Positions 18,274 through 30,697 are shown, numbered from the stretch's first letter. The stretch: 64,000 nucleotides of DNA from Pelomonas nitida (GCF_043555975.1 NZ_JBIGIA010000001.1:372001-436000), one strand, 5' to 3'. Notes: a model not told the origin generated them from the letters alone. Made by a program: numbers and translations.

Positions 18274-19791
18274 GTGGCATCACTGGACATCCGGGTCGCG
18301 CATCGCCAGGCGCAGGCCCAGACCTTGTCGCCGCGCCTGCAGCATGCCGTGCGCCTGCTGCAGATGTCATCGCTGGACTTCGCGGCCATGCTGCGCGAGA
18401 CGCTGGGCCGCAACCCCTTCCTGGAGGTGGAGGAGGGCGAGGACGGCGAGGGCGGGGACGCCGACGCGACGCCCGCCGATTGGGACGACGCGCCGCCGTC
18501 GCTGCTGCAGGACGCACTGGCGCCGCAGGCGGCGCCTGCCGACATGTCCGATGTCGACCCCGATGGCGGCTTCGATGGCCCGGCGGCGACGCACGACGAC
18601 GATGGGGCCCACAGCGACGGCGATCGCGAACTGTGGGCCGCTGACGGCGCCTCGGCCGCGCGCGGCGCCGGTGACGGCGAATTCGGAGCGCTGGACTTGA
18701 TTGCCGTCGACACACCGCTGAACGAGCACCTGCACCGCCAGCTGAACGTGTTGCCGCTGCCCGCGCGTGACCTGCTGCTGGCGAGGGCCATCGTCGAGTC
18801 ACTGGATGACGATGGTTATCTGCGCACGCCGCTGGAGGAGTTGCTTGACGTGGCCGAACTGGACCCCGCCGTCGACCTCCAGGAGCTGCAGATTGCCTTG
18901 CGGTGCGTGCAGGCCTTGGAGCCGGCCGGCGTGGGCGCGCGCGATGTGGCCGAGTGCCTGCTGCTGCAGCTGCCCACCATCGCCTGCACCGACACCCGCG
19001 CATTGGCCCGCGCCATCATCACCGACCACCTGCCCGCGCTCGCAGCGCGCGACACGGCGGGCCTGGCGCGCCGCCTGCGCCAACCGGCGGCACGCGTCGA
19101 AGCCGCCTGCGAGCGCATCCGGCGGCTCGACCCGCGGCCCGGCTGGCGCATCGGGTCGTCGCAGGTGCCCTATGTCGTGCCCGATGTCATCGTGCGCAAG
19201 GTGCGCGGGCAATGGACCGTGCAGCTCAACCCGGCCGTGGTGCCGCGCGTGCGCATCAACCAGGTCTACGAGCAGCTGTTCCAGCGCCATCGCACGCCGG
19301 CCAATGCCGAGCTGGGCGAGCACCTGCAGGAAGCGCGCTGGACCTTGCGCAACGTCGAGCAGCGCTTCTCGACCATCTTGGACGTGGCCGAGGCCATCGT
19401 GAAGCGCCAGCAGGCGTTTCTGGACTACGGCCCGATGGCGATGAAGCCGCTGGGCCTGAAGGAGATCGCCGACGAGGTGGGCGTGCACGAAAGCACGGTC
19501 TCGCGGGTGACCAACAACAAGTACATGGCCACGCCGGTGGGCGTGCTGGAGCTGAAGTCCTTCTTCAGTCGGGCCATGATCAGCGCCAATGGCAGCGCCT
19601 GCTCGGGCACGGCCATCCGCAGCCTCGTCAAGGACATCATCGAGGCCGAGAGCCCGGACGCGCCGCTGTCCGATGCCGAGATCACGCGGCAGCTCGCGCA
19701 GCAGGGCCTCGTCGTCGCGCGGCGCACGGTCACCAAGTACCGGCAGATGCTGAAGATTGACGCGGTGGAGCGCCGCCGCCGCGCCGCCTGA
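18274..19791 (+). CDS. rpoN: RNA polymerase sigma-54 factor
   Basis: 505 residues from GTG 18274, with GAGGA about 8 nt upstream. Region I is Gln/Leu-rich (LSPRLQHAVRLLQMSSLDF) and is followed by a long acidic region II (about 50-140, rich in Asp, Gly and Ala). The core-binding domain and then the DNA-binding domain follow, including KEIADEVGVHESTVSRVTN (helix-turn-helix) and the RpoN box ARRTVTKYR at about 482-490. It directs RNA polymerase to -24/-12 promoters, three of which are proposed in this window. The usual lptB-rpoN-hpf neighbours are absent. Confidence 0.95.
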   Translation: MASLDIRVAHRQAQAQTLSPRLQHAVRLLQMSSLDFAAMLRETLGRNPFLEVEEGEDGEGGDADATPADWDDAPPSLLQDALAPQAAPADMSDVDPDGGFDGPAATHDDDGAHSDGDRELWAADGASAARGAGDGEFGALDLIAVDTPLNEHLHRQLNVLPLPARDLLLARAIVESLDDDGYLRTPLEELLDVAELDPAVDLQELQIALRCVQALEPAGVGARDVAECLLLQLPTIACTDTRALARAIITDHLPALAARDTAGLARRLRQPAARVEAACERIRRLDPRPGWRIGSSQVPYVVPDVIVRKVRGQWTVQLNPAVVPRVRINQVYEQLFQRHRTPANAELGEHLQEARWTLRNVEQRFSTILDVAEAIVKRQQAFLDYGPMAMKPLGLKEIADEVGVHESTVSRVTNNKYMATPVGVLELKSFFSRAMISANGSACSGTAIRSLVKDIIEAESPDAPLSDAEITRQLAQQGLVVARRTVTKYRQMLKIDAVERRRRAA

Positions 19792-19818
19792 TGCCTGCAG
19801 CGCGGCGCGGGCCTGCGC

Positions 19819-21174
<1,356 letters not shown>

Positions 21175-21220
21175 GCCACCCGCACGGCAAGCGCCGTGCC
21201 CACCCCCGCCCCGCGCCGTG

Positions 21221-21298
21221 TCAGTGGAAGAACAGATAGATGAGAACCAGCACGATGCCGGGAACGCCGAGCAGCCAGGCCAGAAGGTACTTGCCCAT
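21221..21298 (-). CDS. 25-residue single-span membrane peptide
   Basis: ATG at 21298 preceded by TTTTGGAGATCCCTC (GGAG about 9 nt upstream), TGA at 21223-21221. The peptide starts MGKYLLAWLLG and is almost all one hydrophobic helix, ending YLFFH. Tiny proteins of this kind are widespread in Burkholderiales beside CsbD and OmpA stress genes, though function is unknown. It is too short for standard gene callers; a longer upstream frame exists but lacks this ribosome-binding site. Confidence 0.7.
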   Translation of the reverse strand: MGKYLLAWLLGVPGIVLVLIYLFFH

Positions 21299-21527
21299 GA
21301 GGGATCTCCAAAAGTAAGTGGTGATGGCCTCAGCATCGACGCCCGCCCGCCGCCGTCGAAGCAGACGACGCCCGGCGAACGCGTAGGACGCCCGCGCGCA
21401 GCGCAGGCCGTAGGACGTGACCCACCGGCCGACGGGGCCGTCTCCGGTGCCGCCGCCTCGCGCATCCACCTAGGCTGACACCTGTCAGTCGGACATCCCG
21501 TCGCGACGGCCAACCCAGGAGTGACAC

Positions 21528-21722
21528 ATGAACACCGATCAAGTGAAGGGCACCGTGAAGGACATCGCCGGCAAGGCTCAGCGCAAGCTCGGCGAAGCCG
21601 TCGGCAGCACCGACCAGCAGGTCAAGGGTGCGCTGAAGCAGGTGGAAGGCAAGGCGCAGAAGGCTGCGGGCGACGTGAAGGAAGTTTTCAAGGACGCCCA
21701 CGCAAACGTGCGCAAAATCTGA
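21528..21722 (+). CDS. csbD: CsbD-family stress protein
   Basis: 64 residues, Lys/Gly/Gln-rich, with the CsbD pattern MNTDQVKGTVKDIAGKAQ ... GSTDQQVKGALKQVEGKAQ. Members are small, abundant, general-stress-induced proteins of unknown mechanism. AGGAG precedes the start by 7 nt, and a clear terminator follows. Confidence 0.93.
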   Translation: MNTDQVKGTVKDIAGKAQRKLGEAVGSTDQQVKGALKQVEGKAQKAAGDVKEVFKDAHANVRKI

Positions 21723-21736
21723 TGTTTCCAGCATCA

Positions 21737-21774
21737 AGGCCGCTGCCCTGCGCGCGGGGCGGCGGCCTTTGCAT
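21737..21774 (+). terminator. Intrinsic terminator after csbD
   Basis: 12-bp stem AGGCCGCTGCCC/GGGCGGCGGCCT (21737-21748 with 21757-21768; one G-U pair), 8-nt loop, then TTGCATTTC. It lies 15 nt past the csbD stop. Confidence 0.8.
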
Positions 21775-21800
21775 TTCTAGTCAGTTTTAGGAGCTCCCAG

Positions 21801-22469
21801 ATGACGATTTCCCTGCTTTCCCCCCGTCGCGCCACCATCGCCGCCATCAGCGCGGCCGTGCTGGCCGCCACCACCGGCTGCGCCAACATGAGCGAGCGCC
21901 AGCAAGGCACGGCCAAGGGCGCAGGCGTGGGTGCCGTGGCCGGCGCCATCATCGGCTCGGCCACGGGTGGCAGTGCGGGCAAGAGTGCCGTTATCGGCGG
22001 TGCGCTCGGCGCGGTGGCCGGCAACCTGTGGTCCAAGCACATGGAAGACAAGCGCAAGGCGCTCGCGCAGGCCAGCCAGGGCACCGGCGTCGAAGTGACG
22101 CAGACGGCCGACAACCGGCTCAAGCTCAACGTGCCCAGCGACGTGTCCTTCGACACCGGCCGCGCCGACATCCGCCCGCAGATGCGCCCGGTGCTCGACG
22201 AGATCGGCCGCAACCTCGACGCCAATGTGCGCGTGATGGTGGTGGGTCACACCGACAGCACGGGCAGCGACGCCATCAACGACCCGCTGTCGCGCGAACG
22301 CGCGGCGGCCGTGCGCGACTACCTGTCCGCTCGTGGCGTGGCGCCTTCGCGCATCAGCACGTCCGGCCGCGGCTCGCATGAGCCGGTGGCCAGCAACGAC
22401 ACCGATCGCGGCCGCGCGGCCAACCGCCGCGTGGAGATCTTCCTGTCGGAGCCGGGTTCGGCTGGTTGA
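21801..22469 (+). CDS. OmpA-family outer-membrane lipoprotein (YiaD/PAL-like)
   Basis: 222 residues. Leader with lipobox-like TTGC near residue 27; then a Gly-zipper region (KGAGVGAVAGAIIGSATGG ... GGALGAVAG, about 38-78) able to insert in membranes; then an OmpA peptidoglycan-binding domain about 100-218 (FDTGRADIRPQM, VVGHTDSTGSD, LSRERAAAVRDYL, NRRVEI), including the Asp and Arg that contact diaminopimelate. It would tether the outer membrane to the cell wall. AGGAG lies upstream of the ATG. Confidence 0.9.
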   Translation: MTISLLSPRRATIAAISAAVLAATTGCANMSERQQGTAKGAGVGAVAGAIIGSATGGSAGKSAVIGGALGAVAGNLWSKHMEDKRKALAQASQGTGVEVTQTADNRLKLNVPSDVSFDTGRADIRPQMRPVLDEIGRNLDANVRVMVVGHTDSTGSDAINDPLSRERAAAVRDYLSARGVAPSRISTSGRGSHEPVASNDTDRGRAANRRVEIFLSEPGSAG

Positions 22470-22474
22470 TCGGC

Positions 22475-22510
22475 AGCCGCGCCCCTGCCCGTCGCGGGTC
22501 GGGCGCGGCT
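22475..22510. terminator. Hairpin between convergent ompA-like and SDR genes
   Basis: 10-bp perfect stem AGCCGCGCCC/GGGCGCGGCT with a 16-nt loop, placed between two convergent genes. There is no T-run, so it may be a processing or Rho-assisted end. Confidence 0.4.
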
Positions 22511-22535
22511 CGCCATGACCGCAGACGGGCAACCG

Positions 22536-23276
22536 TCACCAAGGCTGAGAGGTCGGGCCCACGGTGAATTCGCTCACCGTGGTGTCGCCGGGCTGCTCGA
22601 TGGCAAAGGCGACCACGCCGGCAATTCGTTCCGGCGAAATGCCATGAGCCTTGTACAAGGCGTCCATGCCGGCTGCCGTGCCCTTGTCGCTGATGGTGTT
22701 GAGCAACTCGGTATTGATGGCCGCAGGATAGACGGTCGAGGTACGGATGTTGGTGCCCTCCAGCGCGGACTCGATGCGCAGCACTTCCATGAAGTCGCGC
22801 ACGAACCATTTCGTGCCGCCGTAGACGGCACTGTTCGGATACGCCTTCAGCCCCGCGACCGATGAGGTGGCGATGACCTGGCCCGACTTCTGTGCCATGA
22901 AGGTGGGCAGCACGGCCGCGACGCCGTTCAGCACGCCGGTGATGTTGACGCCCACCATGTCGTGCCAGTCGTCGGTCTTCAATGCCGACAGCGGTGCGCT
23001 GGGCATGATGCCCGCATTCAGGAAGATCACGTCCACCTTGCCGAAGCTGTCCTTGGCGAGCTTCACGATGGCGTCGTTGTCTGCCTGGCGAGTCACGTCG
23101 AGTACCTGATAGACGGCTTCGCCGCCGGCGGCGCGGATGTCGTCAGCGAGCGCCTTCAGGCGATCTTCGCGTCGGGCGCCGAGCACGACCTTCGCGCCTT
23201 TCGATGCCAACAGCTTCGCGGTCGCTTCGCCGATGCCGGACGATGCGCCCGTGATGATGATGACTTTGCCTTGCAT
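22536..23276 (-). CDS. Classical SDR-family NAD(P)-dependent oxidoreductase
   Basis: 246 residues, a complete classical short-chain dehydrogenase: cofactor motif TGASSGIG (about 9-16), NAG in FLNAGIMP, catalytic Ser in ATSSVAG, and YGGTK for Tyr and Lys. The region after beta-2 has ARRED, suggesting NADP preference. The ATG at 23276 follows AGGAG. The substrate is not readable; the shape resembles the YdfG/clavaldehyde-dehydrogenase-like group. Confidence 0.9.
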   Translation of the reverse strand: MQGKVIIITGASSGIGEATAKLLASKGAKVVLGARREDRLKALADDIRAAGGEAVYQVLDVTRQADNDAIVKLAKDSFGKVDVIFLNAGIMPSAPLSALKTDDWHDMVGVNITGVLNGVAAVLPTFMAQKSGQVIATSSVAGLKAYPNSAVYGGTKWFVRDFMEVLRIESALEGTNIRTSTVYPAAINTELLNTISDKGTAAGMDALYKAHGISPERIAGVVAFAIEQPGDTTVSEFTVGPTSQPW

Positions 23277-23397
23277 GCTTCATTGCTCCTGGTGTCTGCC
23301 CCTGGATCAGGGGTCGCCGCAAGCGTAGGTGCGCCCAGCGGGTTGAACTAGCCGGTCCCGACCGCATGGGCTTATCGACGCGCCTCATGAGTGCGTG

Positions 23398-23457
23398 GTG
23401 ATGCGCGTCGCGATGCGCGTTGTGATGTGCGTTGTGATGTGCGTTGTGATGCGCATG
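23398..23457. repeat. Five tandem copies of a 12-bp unit
   Basis: Units of the form GTGATGYGCGTT repeated five times with one to three changes per copy, in the interval between the SDR gene and the molybdenum hydroxylase genes. No gene covers it credibly; on the minus strand it could only encode a Thr-Thr-His-Ile-like repeat. Confidence 0.8.
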
Positions 23458-23595
23458 GGGAACGGTTCAGTGGCGCACGGCATGTGCCGGGTGGACTGAT
23501 GAACATGCCTCATGAGGCCATGCACGGCGCAGCACCTAGTCAGGCCGGCGCCTGCCACGTACCGTCGCACTCCCGACCGTGTCCGTCCTCCCACC

Positions 23596-24062
23596 ATGAC
23601 CACACTCAAGATCAACGAGCAGGTGCGAAGCACCCATGCTCCCGATGAGATGCCCCTGCTCTGGCTACTGCGCGACGAGCTGTCGTTGACCGGCACCAAG
23701 TTCGGCTGCGGCATGGCGCTGTGTGGCGCCTGCACCGTGCATGTCAACGGTCAGGCCGTGCGCGCCTGCCTCACGCCCATCGGGTCGGCGCTCGGGCAGC
23801 CGGTTCATACCATCGAACACATGCACAACGACAAGGTGGGCCGGGTGGTGCAGCAGGCCTGGGTGGATCTGAACGTGGCCCAGTGCGGCTACTGTCAGGC
23901 AGGCCAGATCATGAGCGCCGTCGCGCTGCTCAAGGCCAGCCCGAAGCCCACCGACCGCCAGATCGACGATGGCATGAGCGGCAACCTGTGCCGCTGCGGC
24001 ACCTACCCGCGCATCCGCGCCGCCATCCAACTGGCCGCACGCCGCCTTGCCGGAGACAACGC

Positions 24063-24066
<4 letters not shown>
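23596..24066 (+). CDS. (2Fe-2S)-binding subunit of a molybdenum hydroxylase (isoquinoline 1-oxidoreductase alpha type)
   Basis: 156 residues with two [2Fe-2S] clusters: a plant-ferredoxin type (CGMALCGACTVH plus RACLTP) and the helical type (CGYCQAGQ ... CRCGTYPRI). This is the small subunit of xanthine-oxidase-family hydroxylases, most like IorA and aldehyde dehydrogenase small subunits. It passes electrons from the molybdenum cofactor subunit. The ATG at 23596 was chosen over an upstream in-frame ATG at 23512, because the family starts right at this TLKINEQ strand. It overlaps the next gene by ATGA. Confidence 0.92.
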
Positions 24067-26354
<2,288 letters not shown>

Positions 26355-26581
26355 GGTCTCGACCGTGGGGGCCATCCGGACCTTCCGCGGTCGCTGTCGT
26401 CCCCGTCGAGTGCCGCTGCAGCTCGTGGGCTTCGGCCGGCGTCGCTGAGGCCCCAGGCACGGCGGCGCCCATCGCGCCCGCCGCGGCGCCAACCGTCGAC
26501 AGCTGCCCGCCTTGGCACGAGTTCTCGGCGGGCAGGCCGGCGATGCATGCAGCAGGGAGCGCCGCCCTGTTGAAGATGGGG

Positions 26582-27481
26582 TCAGGCGCAATCGCTGGGA
26601 TGCCGAAGGGCGTCGATCACGACCTGCAGTGCCCGTGAACTGGCTCGCCGGCTGGGGTAGTAGGCGTGGAAGCCGGGGAACGTGGGGCAGCAGTCCGGCA
26701 TGACGGCGTGCAGACGCCCGGCGGCCAGGTCGTCGGCCACCAACTCGAGCGGGACGAAGGCCAGGCCCGCCCCGCTGCGGGCGGCGGCGACCATCTGGTA
26801 GACGCCGTTGAAGGTGGCCCGCCCGCGCACCCGCGCCTGCACGGCCTTGCCAGCCTGCTGAAGTTCCCAGGCATAGATGCCCCCGCTCGACGTCAGGCGC
26901 AAGCAGATGCAGTCGTGGGCCAGCAGGTCCTGCAGCGTGCGCGGGCGCCCGTGTGCGGCGAGGTAGTCCGGGTGGGCCACGATGGCCATCGGCACGTCCG
27001 GGCTGATGCGCACCGCCACCATGTCCTGGTCGACCTGGTCACCGTGACGTACGCCGATGTCGTAGCGGTCAGCGACGATGTCGGAGAGCCCGTAGTCCAC
27101 GTTCAACTCGATGCTCAACCCAGGGTGCTGGGCCAGCAGCGGATGAAGCCGGGGCCACAGATAGTGGTCCACCGTGAAGTCCGTCGCCGTGATTCGGATG
27201 GCGCCCACCACCTGGTCCTTCAATGAGCGCACCTCGCGCAACTCGGCCTCGATCTCGGCAAAGCGCGGCGTGATGGTCCTCAGCAGGCGCTCGCCCGCTT
27301 CGGTCGGCGCCACGCTGCGCGTGGTTCTCGTCAACAGCCGCACGCCGATGCGGGCCTCCAGCGCGCGCATCGCGTGGCTGAGCGCCGATTGCGACATGCC
27401 CAGCTGCGCGGCCGCGCGGGTGAAACTGCGCTCCCGCGCGACCGCGATGAAGTAGACGAGGTCTTGAAAGCCATCTCTCAT
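26582..27481 (-). CDS. LysR-family transcriptional regulator
   Basis: 299 residues: N-terminal winged helix (FIAVARERSFTRAAAQLGMSQ ... LEARIGVRLLTRTTR) and a periplasmic-binding-protein-like effector domain (IRITATDFTVDHYLWPRL, GVRHGDQVDQDMVAVRI). Its ATG at 27481 overlaps the stop of the MFS gene just upstream on the same strand (ATGA), so translation was presumably coupled to the transporter, which is now interrupted. It may regulate the transporter or the divergent-side molybdenum hydroxylase; neither is shown by the sequence. Confidence 0.92.
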   Translation of the reverse strand: MRDGFQDLVYFIAVARERSFTRAAAQLGMSQSALSHAMRALEARIGVRLLTRTTRSVAPTEAGERLLRTITPRFAEIEAELREVRSLKDQVVGAIRITATDFTVDHYLWPRLHPLLAQHPGLSIELNVDYGLSDIVADRYDIGVRHGDQVDQDMVAVRISPDVPMAIVAHPDYLAAHGRPRTLQDLLAHDCICLRLTSSGGIYAWELQQAGKAVQARVRGRATFNGVYQMVAAARSGAGLAFVPLELVADDLAAGRLHAVMPDCCPTFPGFHAYYPSRRASSRALQVVIDALRHPSDCA

Positions 27482-28970
27482 GGTGCGTCTGCGACGGTTC
27501 GCTCGGGCGTGGCACGGAGGCGTCGACGCGATGCGGCCATGGCGGTTGCAGCGAGCAGCAGCGTCGAGCCCCCCAGGAACGTGGCCTCGACCGATCCATG
27601 GTCGAGCAGCATGCCGCCGAGGCCCGCGCCGGCCATGATGGCGAGCTGGATGGCCGCCACCATCAGGCCACCGCCGGCTTCTGGTTCATCCTGGACTTCC
27701 TGCGCCAGCCAGTTGAACCAGGCCACGGGCAGCGCCGCGTTGAGGGCGCCCCACACCGCCAGGCCACCGGCCGTCAGCCACACGAGGGGCGCCAGTTCGA
27801 TCAGGCTCGCCGTCACGATGGCCAGCATCAGTGGGCAGGCCCAGAGCAGCTGGTCCAGGCGCCGGGCCAGCAAGGCCGTCGCACCCGACGTGCCGACGAA
27901 CCCGGCGGCGCCCAGGGCGAGCAGCAGCAAGGACAGTTCGGTGGCCGAAGCGTGGGTGCGCGTCTCGAGGAAGGGCCGGAAATAGGTGAAGGCGGCGAAC
28001 GCCCCTGCAAAGGTCAGCATCGACGCGATCATCGCAGCGCGCACATGCGGGCGGTTCAGCAGCGCCAGCATCCGGGACGGCGCAATGGCGCGCGAAGCCG
28101 GCATCTTCGGCAGCGACACGGCCTGCCAGAGCAGGGTCAGCAGGCCCAGGGGTACTAGTCCAGCGAATCGGTGAAATCGGTGGTGCGCAGGAGGCAAGCC
28201 GGGCTGGCGGCAAGGCGCAGCGCGCAGCCAAGGCTGGCCGCCTTGGCAAGCGCTGCAACGACGCGGCCGGCCCGGCCTGCCCCCTGCCCGAAGGGTGAGT
28301 CCCTGGCCAGCCGCACTCCGCGTTGCAAGCGCTTGCCGGGTGCCTACACGCCCGCACGCTTGCGCCTTGATTGCGGTTGGCCAGGGGCTCACGCACCACC
28401 GATTTCACTGATCCGCTGGACTAGCAGCCAGAACACGCCGCGCCAGCCCATCATGTGGCCCAGATACGTGCCGGCGGGGGCGGCCAGCGCCGTCGCCGCC
28501 GCATTGCCCATGTACATGACGCCCAGCGCACGCGGTACTTGTGGCGCCGACACCAGTTGCATGATGGTGGCGGTGGCCAGCGACCAGAAGCCGCCAATCG
28601 TGATGCCGAGCAGCGCGCGGGCCACCATCAGCATGCTGAAGCTGGGCGCGTGCGCGATCAGGGCGAGCGAGGCGACCATCACGCCGGTCAGCGTGATCAG
28701 CACATGCCGACGGTCGAAGCGGCTGGCGACGGTTGCCACGATGAGGCTGGTCGCGACCGCGAAAAGCCCTGAGATGGCGATGGCCTGGCCGGCCATGCCT
28801 TCGGTGGCGTGCAGGTCCGACGCAATCGGCGTGAGCAGGCTCACCGGCATGAATTCCGAGGCAATCAGCATGGCGACGCAAAGCGTCATGGAGCCCACGG
28901 CGCTCCAGGCATTGCCCTTGGGCGCGGGGGAGGTGTCGGTCGACGGTGTGTGCGGAGTCACGGCGGACAA
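27478..28970 (-). pseudogene. MFS (DHA1-type) transporter gene interrupted by a MITE
   Basis: The 5' part (28970-28425, 182 codons) and the 3' part (28158-27478, 227 codons with stop) each match one half of a major facilitator. They rejoin exactly at Leu-Leu-Val-Pro (WRGVFWLL | VPLGLLTLLW) if the 266-bp insertion (262-bp element plus a 4-bp CTAG duplication) is removed. The intact protein would have 408 residues and 12 membrane helices. The insertion is not a multiple of three and brings a stop at 28391-28389, so only the first six helices plus about 11 foreign residues are made. Family members export purines, arabinose or drugs. Confidence 0.93.
28155..28424. mobile_element. 262-bp MITE with 29-bp inverted ends, flanked by CTAG target duplication
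   Basis: Element 28159-28420. Left end TCCAGCGAATCGGTGAAATC and the inverted right end TCCAGCGGATCAGTGAAATC match at 27 of 29 positions through TCGGTGGTGCG. CTAG flanks both sides (28155-28158 and 28421-28424), and removing the element and one CTAG restores the MFS frame. The inner arms also pair imperfectly (GGCAAGCGCTGCAACG against its inverse near 28320-28338), so the whole element folds on itself. It has no coding capacity. The YTAR-like target fits IS5-group transposases acting in trans (inferred). Confidence 0.93.
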
Positions 28971-29340
28971 AGATGAGCCCGGCCCGGCGGCCGGGATGCC
29001 GCAGGCAGGATGGAGGTCGATGGAAGCGTTCGCGGCACGCGGCGCGGAGCCGCAATGCGGGGCGACGGCGTGAGCGGCGTCGCGCAGAAGTCCGGCACTT
29101 TAGGGACGGTGACCACGCAGCACTAGCCGGCACACCGCGCATGGCGCTATGAACTGGACTCATCAATCCGCGGTGGTGAGCCAGGCGCCGCGCGTGATTC
29201 ATGAGTCGTTCACATGGGGCGCGCCGGCCAGGCCGTCTCGTCTGGGCGGGTCACGCCGCCTGCAGTTCCTGCATCGCCTGCGCGAACCCGTGCACGGTTC
29301 GCGCCACTCATTGGCTGCCGCAGACAAGCAATCACACGAA
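28971..29340. other. Gene-free interval upstream of the MFS gene
   Basis: 370 bp between the TPR-hydroxylase stop and the MFS start, both on the minus strand. No convincing gene. It contains a 12-bp inverted repeat with one mismatch, GACTCATCAATC (29157-29168) and GATTCATGAGTC (29196-29207), which could be a stem-loop or a regulator site. No clear promoter was identified. Confidence 0.5.
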
Positions 29341-30651
29341 TCAGTCTTCCGGGTGTTGTGGGCTGAAGGTGCTGATCATCTCGATGAGTTGCCGGCAAGC
29401 CTGCCGCTCCACCGGTGTGAGATGCGGGTTCCAGCAGTCCATGAGCAGGATGATGCGCGTGCGCTCGGAGTGGTTCCAGGCTTCGTGCTCATAGGTGTCG
29501 TCGAACATCAGCAGTTCGCCTTCACGCCAGGCGCGTGCTTCGATGCCGCACACGTTCAGCGCGCAGTCCTGCGGCACCTCCAGCGGCAGGTGCGTCACCA
29601 GGCGGGCATTGGTGACGCCGTAGTGGGGCTTGATGACGGTTCGTGGCCGCAGCACGGAGAAGCATATTTCGGGCGCCTGCTCCCGGATGCGGCACAGATC
29701 GATCGACTCAAGCAATGCGCTGGTTTTGGGGCAGCGGGCGTGGTTCTCGTCGTAGCGCTTGCCCCGACGATAGAAGAAGAAGGCCTGCCAGCTTGGCGTG
29801 GGCGAGTCACCGCCCAGGTAGTTGCTCATCGACTGGCCGGCGGCGGGCTTGATGAACTCCGGCAACGCGGCGTCCTCGCGCACGACCCGCAAGGCCTCGT
29901 CTCGAATCTGTGCAAACGCGCCCTGAAGCGAGCGAGCCCAGGGGTTCAGGCCTGGGTCCTGGTAGGGGGCGTCCGGCAAGTCGGGCACGTAGAAGAATCG
30001 CGGGCGCTGCCGAGGATGGGGCGGGCGCAGGTCGATCTCCTTCAGGTAGCCGCGCAATGCCTGGTCAATGCGCGCGAGCGCGGCTCCCCCGTGCTCGGTG
30101 CGCAGATCCTCGTACGCGCCGAAAAACAGCTCGCGCCGGCCCGCGCGGACGCGTTGCGCAGCATCTGCCACGGCGGCGATCAGGTGGCGCGGCGTGGTGG
30201 ATTCGTCGAGCCATTGGCCCGCCTGCTGCGCGCGCGTGATGGCCTGATGCGCGGCACGCAGGCTGCCGTGCGCATCTCCCAGGCGGCTTCGGGCCGTGCT
30301 GAGAAGCAGCCAGGCCAGTGGCGCGTCAGGGGCGTGCCGTGTTGCGCCTTCGAGCAGGCGCACGGCCTCTGGCAGTCGCCCCGACGTGGCGAGCAAGGAG
30401 GACAGCATCGCAACGACATCTTCGTGTGCCGGGTGGCTGGCCACCGCTGCTCGAAGCGCGCGCTCCGCATCGTCCCGGCGCTGCTCGTCGAGCGCGATGC
30501 GTGCAAGGCCGGCCGCCGCGTCGGGGTGGTCGGGCTGGGCGTCCAGGATCTGGCTGTAGAGGAGGCGGGCGCGCTGCGTGGCGCCGGCTTGATGCAGATC
30601 CAGCGCCTCCTGGAGCGACTGAGCAAGGCCCTGTGCGGTGGTGTTTGACAT
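29341..30651 (-). CDS. TPR protein with C-terminal aspartyl/asparaginyl beta-hydroxylase domain
   Basis: 436 residues from ATG 30651. The N-terminal half is TPR (ALDLHQAGATQRARLLYSQI, PDHPDAAAGLARIALDE, HPAHEDVVAMLSSLL). The C-terminal half, about 250-425, is the double-stranded beta-helix of Asp/Asn beta-hydroxylases: RTVIKPHYGVTNARL with an iron-ligand His, FDDTYEHEAWN with the second His, and SERTRIILL with the Arg for 2-oxoglutarate. Such Fe(II)/2-oxoglutarate dioxygenases hydroxylate Asp or Asn side chains. An in-frame ATG at 30696 lies directly in the U-tract of the preceding terminator, so 30651 is preferred. The gene follows the TonB receptor on the same strand. Substrate unknown. Confidence 0.83.
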   Translation of the reverse strand: MSNTTAQGLAQSLQEALDLHQAGATQRARLLYSQILDAQPDHPDAAAGLARIALDEQRRDDAERALRAAVASHPAHEDVVAMLSSLLATSGRLPEAVRLLEGATRHAPDAPLAWLLLSTARSRLGDAHGSLRAAHQAITRAQQAGQWLDESTTPRHLIAAVADAAQRVRAGRRELFFGAYEDLRTEHGGAALARIDQALRGYLKEIDLRPPHPRQRPRFFYVPDLPDAPYQDPGLNPWARSLQGAFAQIRDEALRVVREDAALPEFIKPAAGQSMSNYLGGDSPTPSWQAFFFYRRGKRYDENHARCPKTSALLESIDLCRIREQAPEICFSVLRPRTVIKPHYGVTNARLVTHLPLEVPQDCALNVCGIEARAWREGELLMFDDTYEHEAWNHSERTRIILLMDCWNPHLTPVERQACRQLIEMISTFSPQHPED

Positions 30652-30697
30652 GAATACGGCGCTCTGTGGCGCGTGAAAGGCGGTGCTGTCGCCCATG

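Noticed and set aside
23385..23747. 120-codon minus-strand frame across the 12-bp repeats
   Set aside because: Ends in a Thr-Thr-His-Ile-like repeat, overlaps the start of the iron-sulfur subunit gene, and has no recognisable fold.
29157..29207. Inverted repeat GACTCATCAATC/GATTCATGAGTC as ends of a second mobile element
   Set aside because: Only 51 bp in total, one mismatch, no target duplication and no similarity to the MITE; kept only as a possible stem-loop.
30651..30696. Longer start for the TPR-hydroxylase at 30696
   Set aside because: That ATG lies directly after the U-tract of the receptor terminator; the next ATG gives a normal TPR start.
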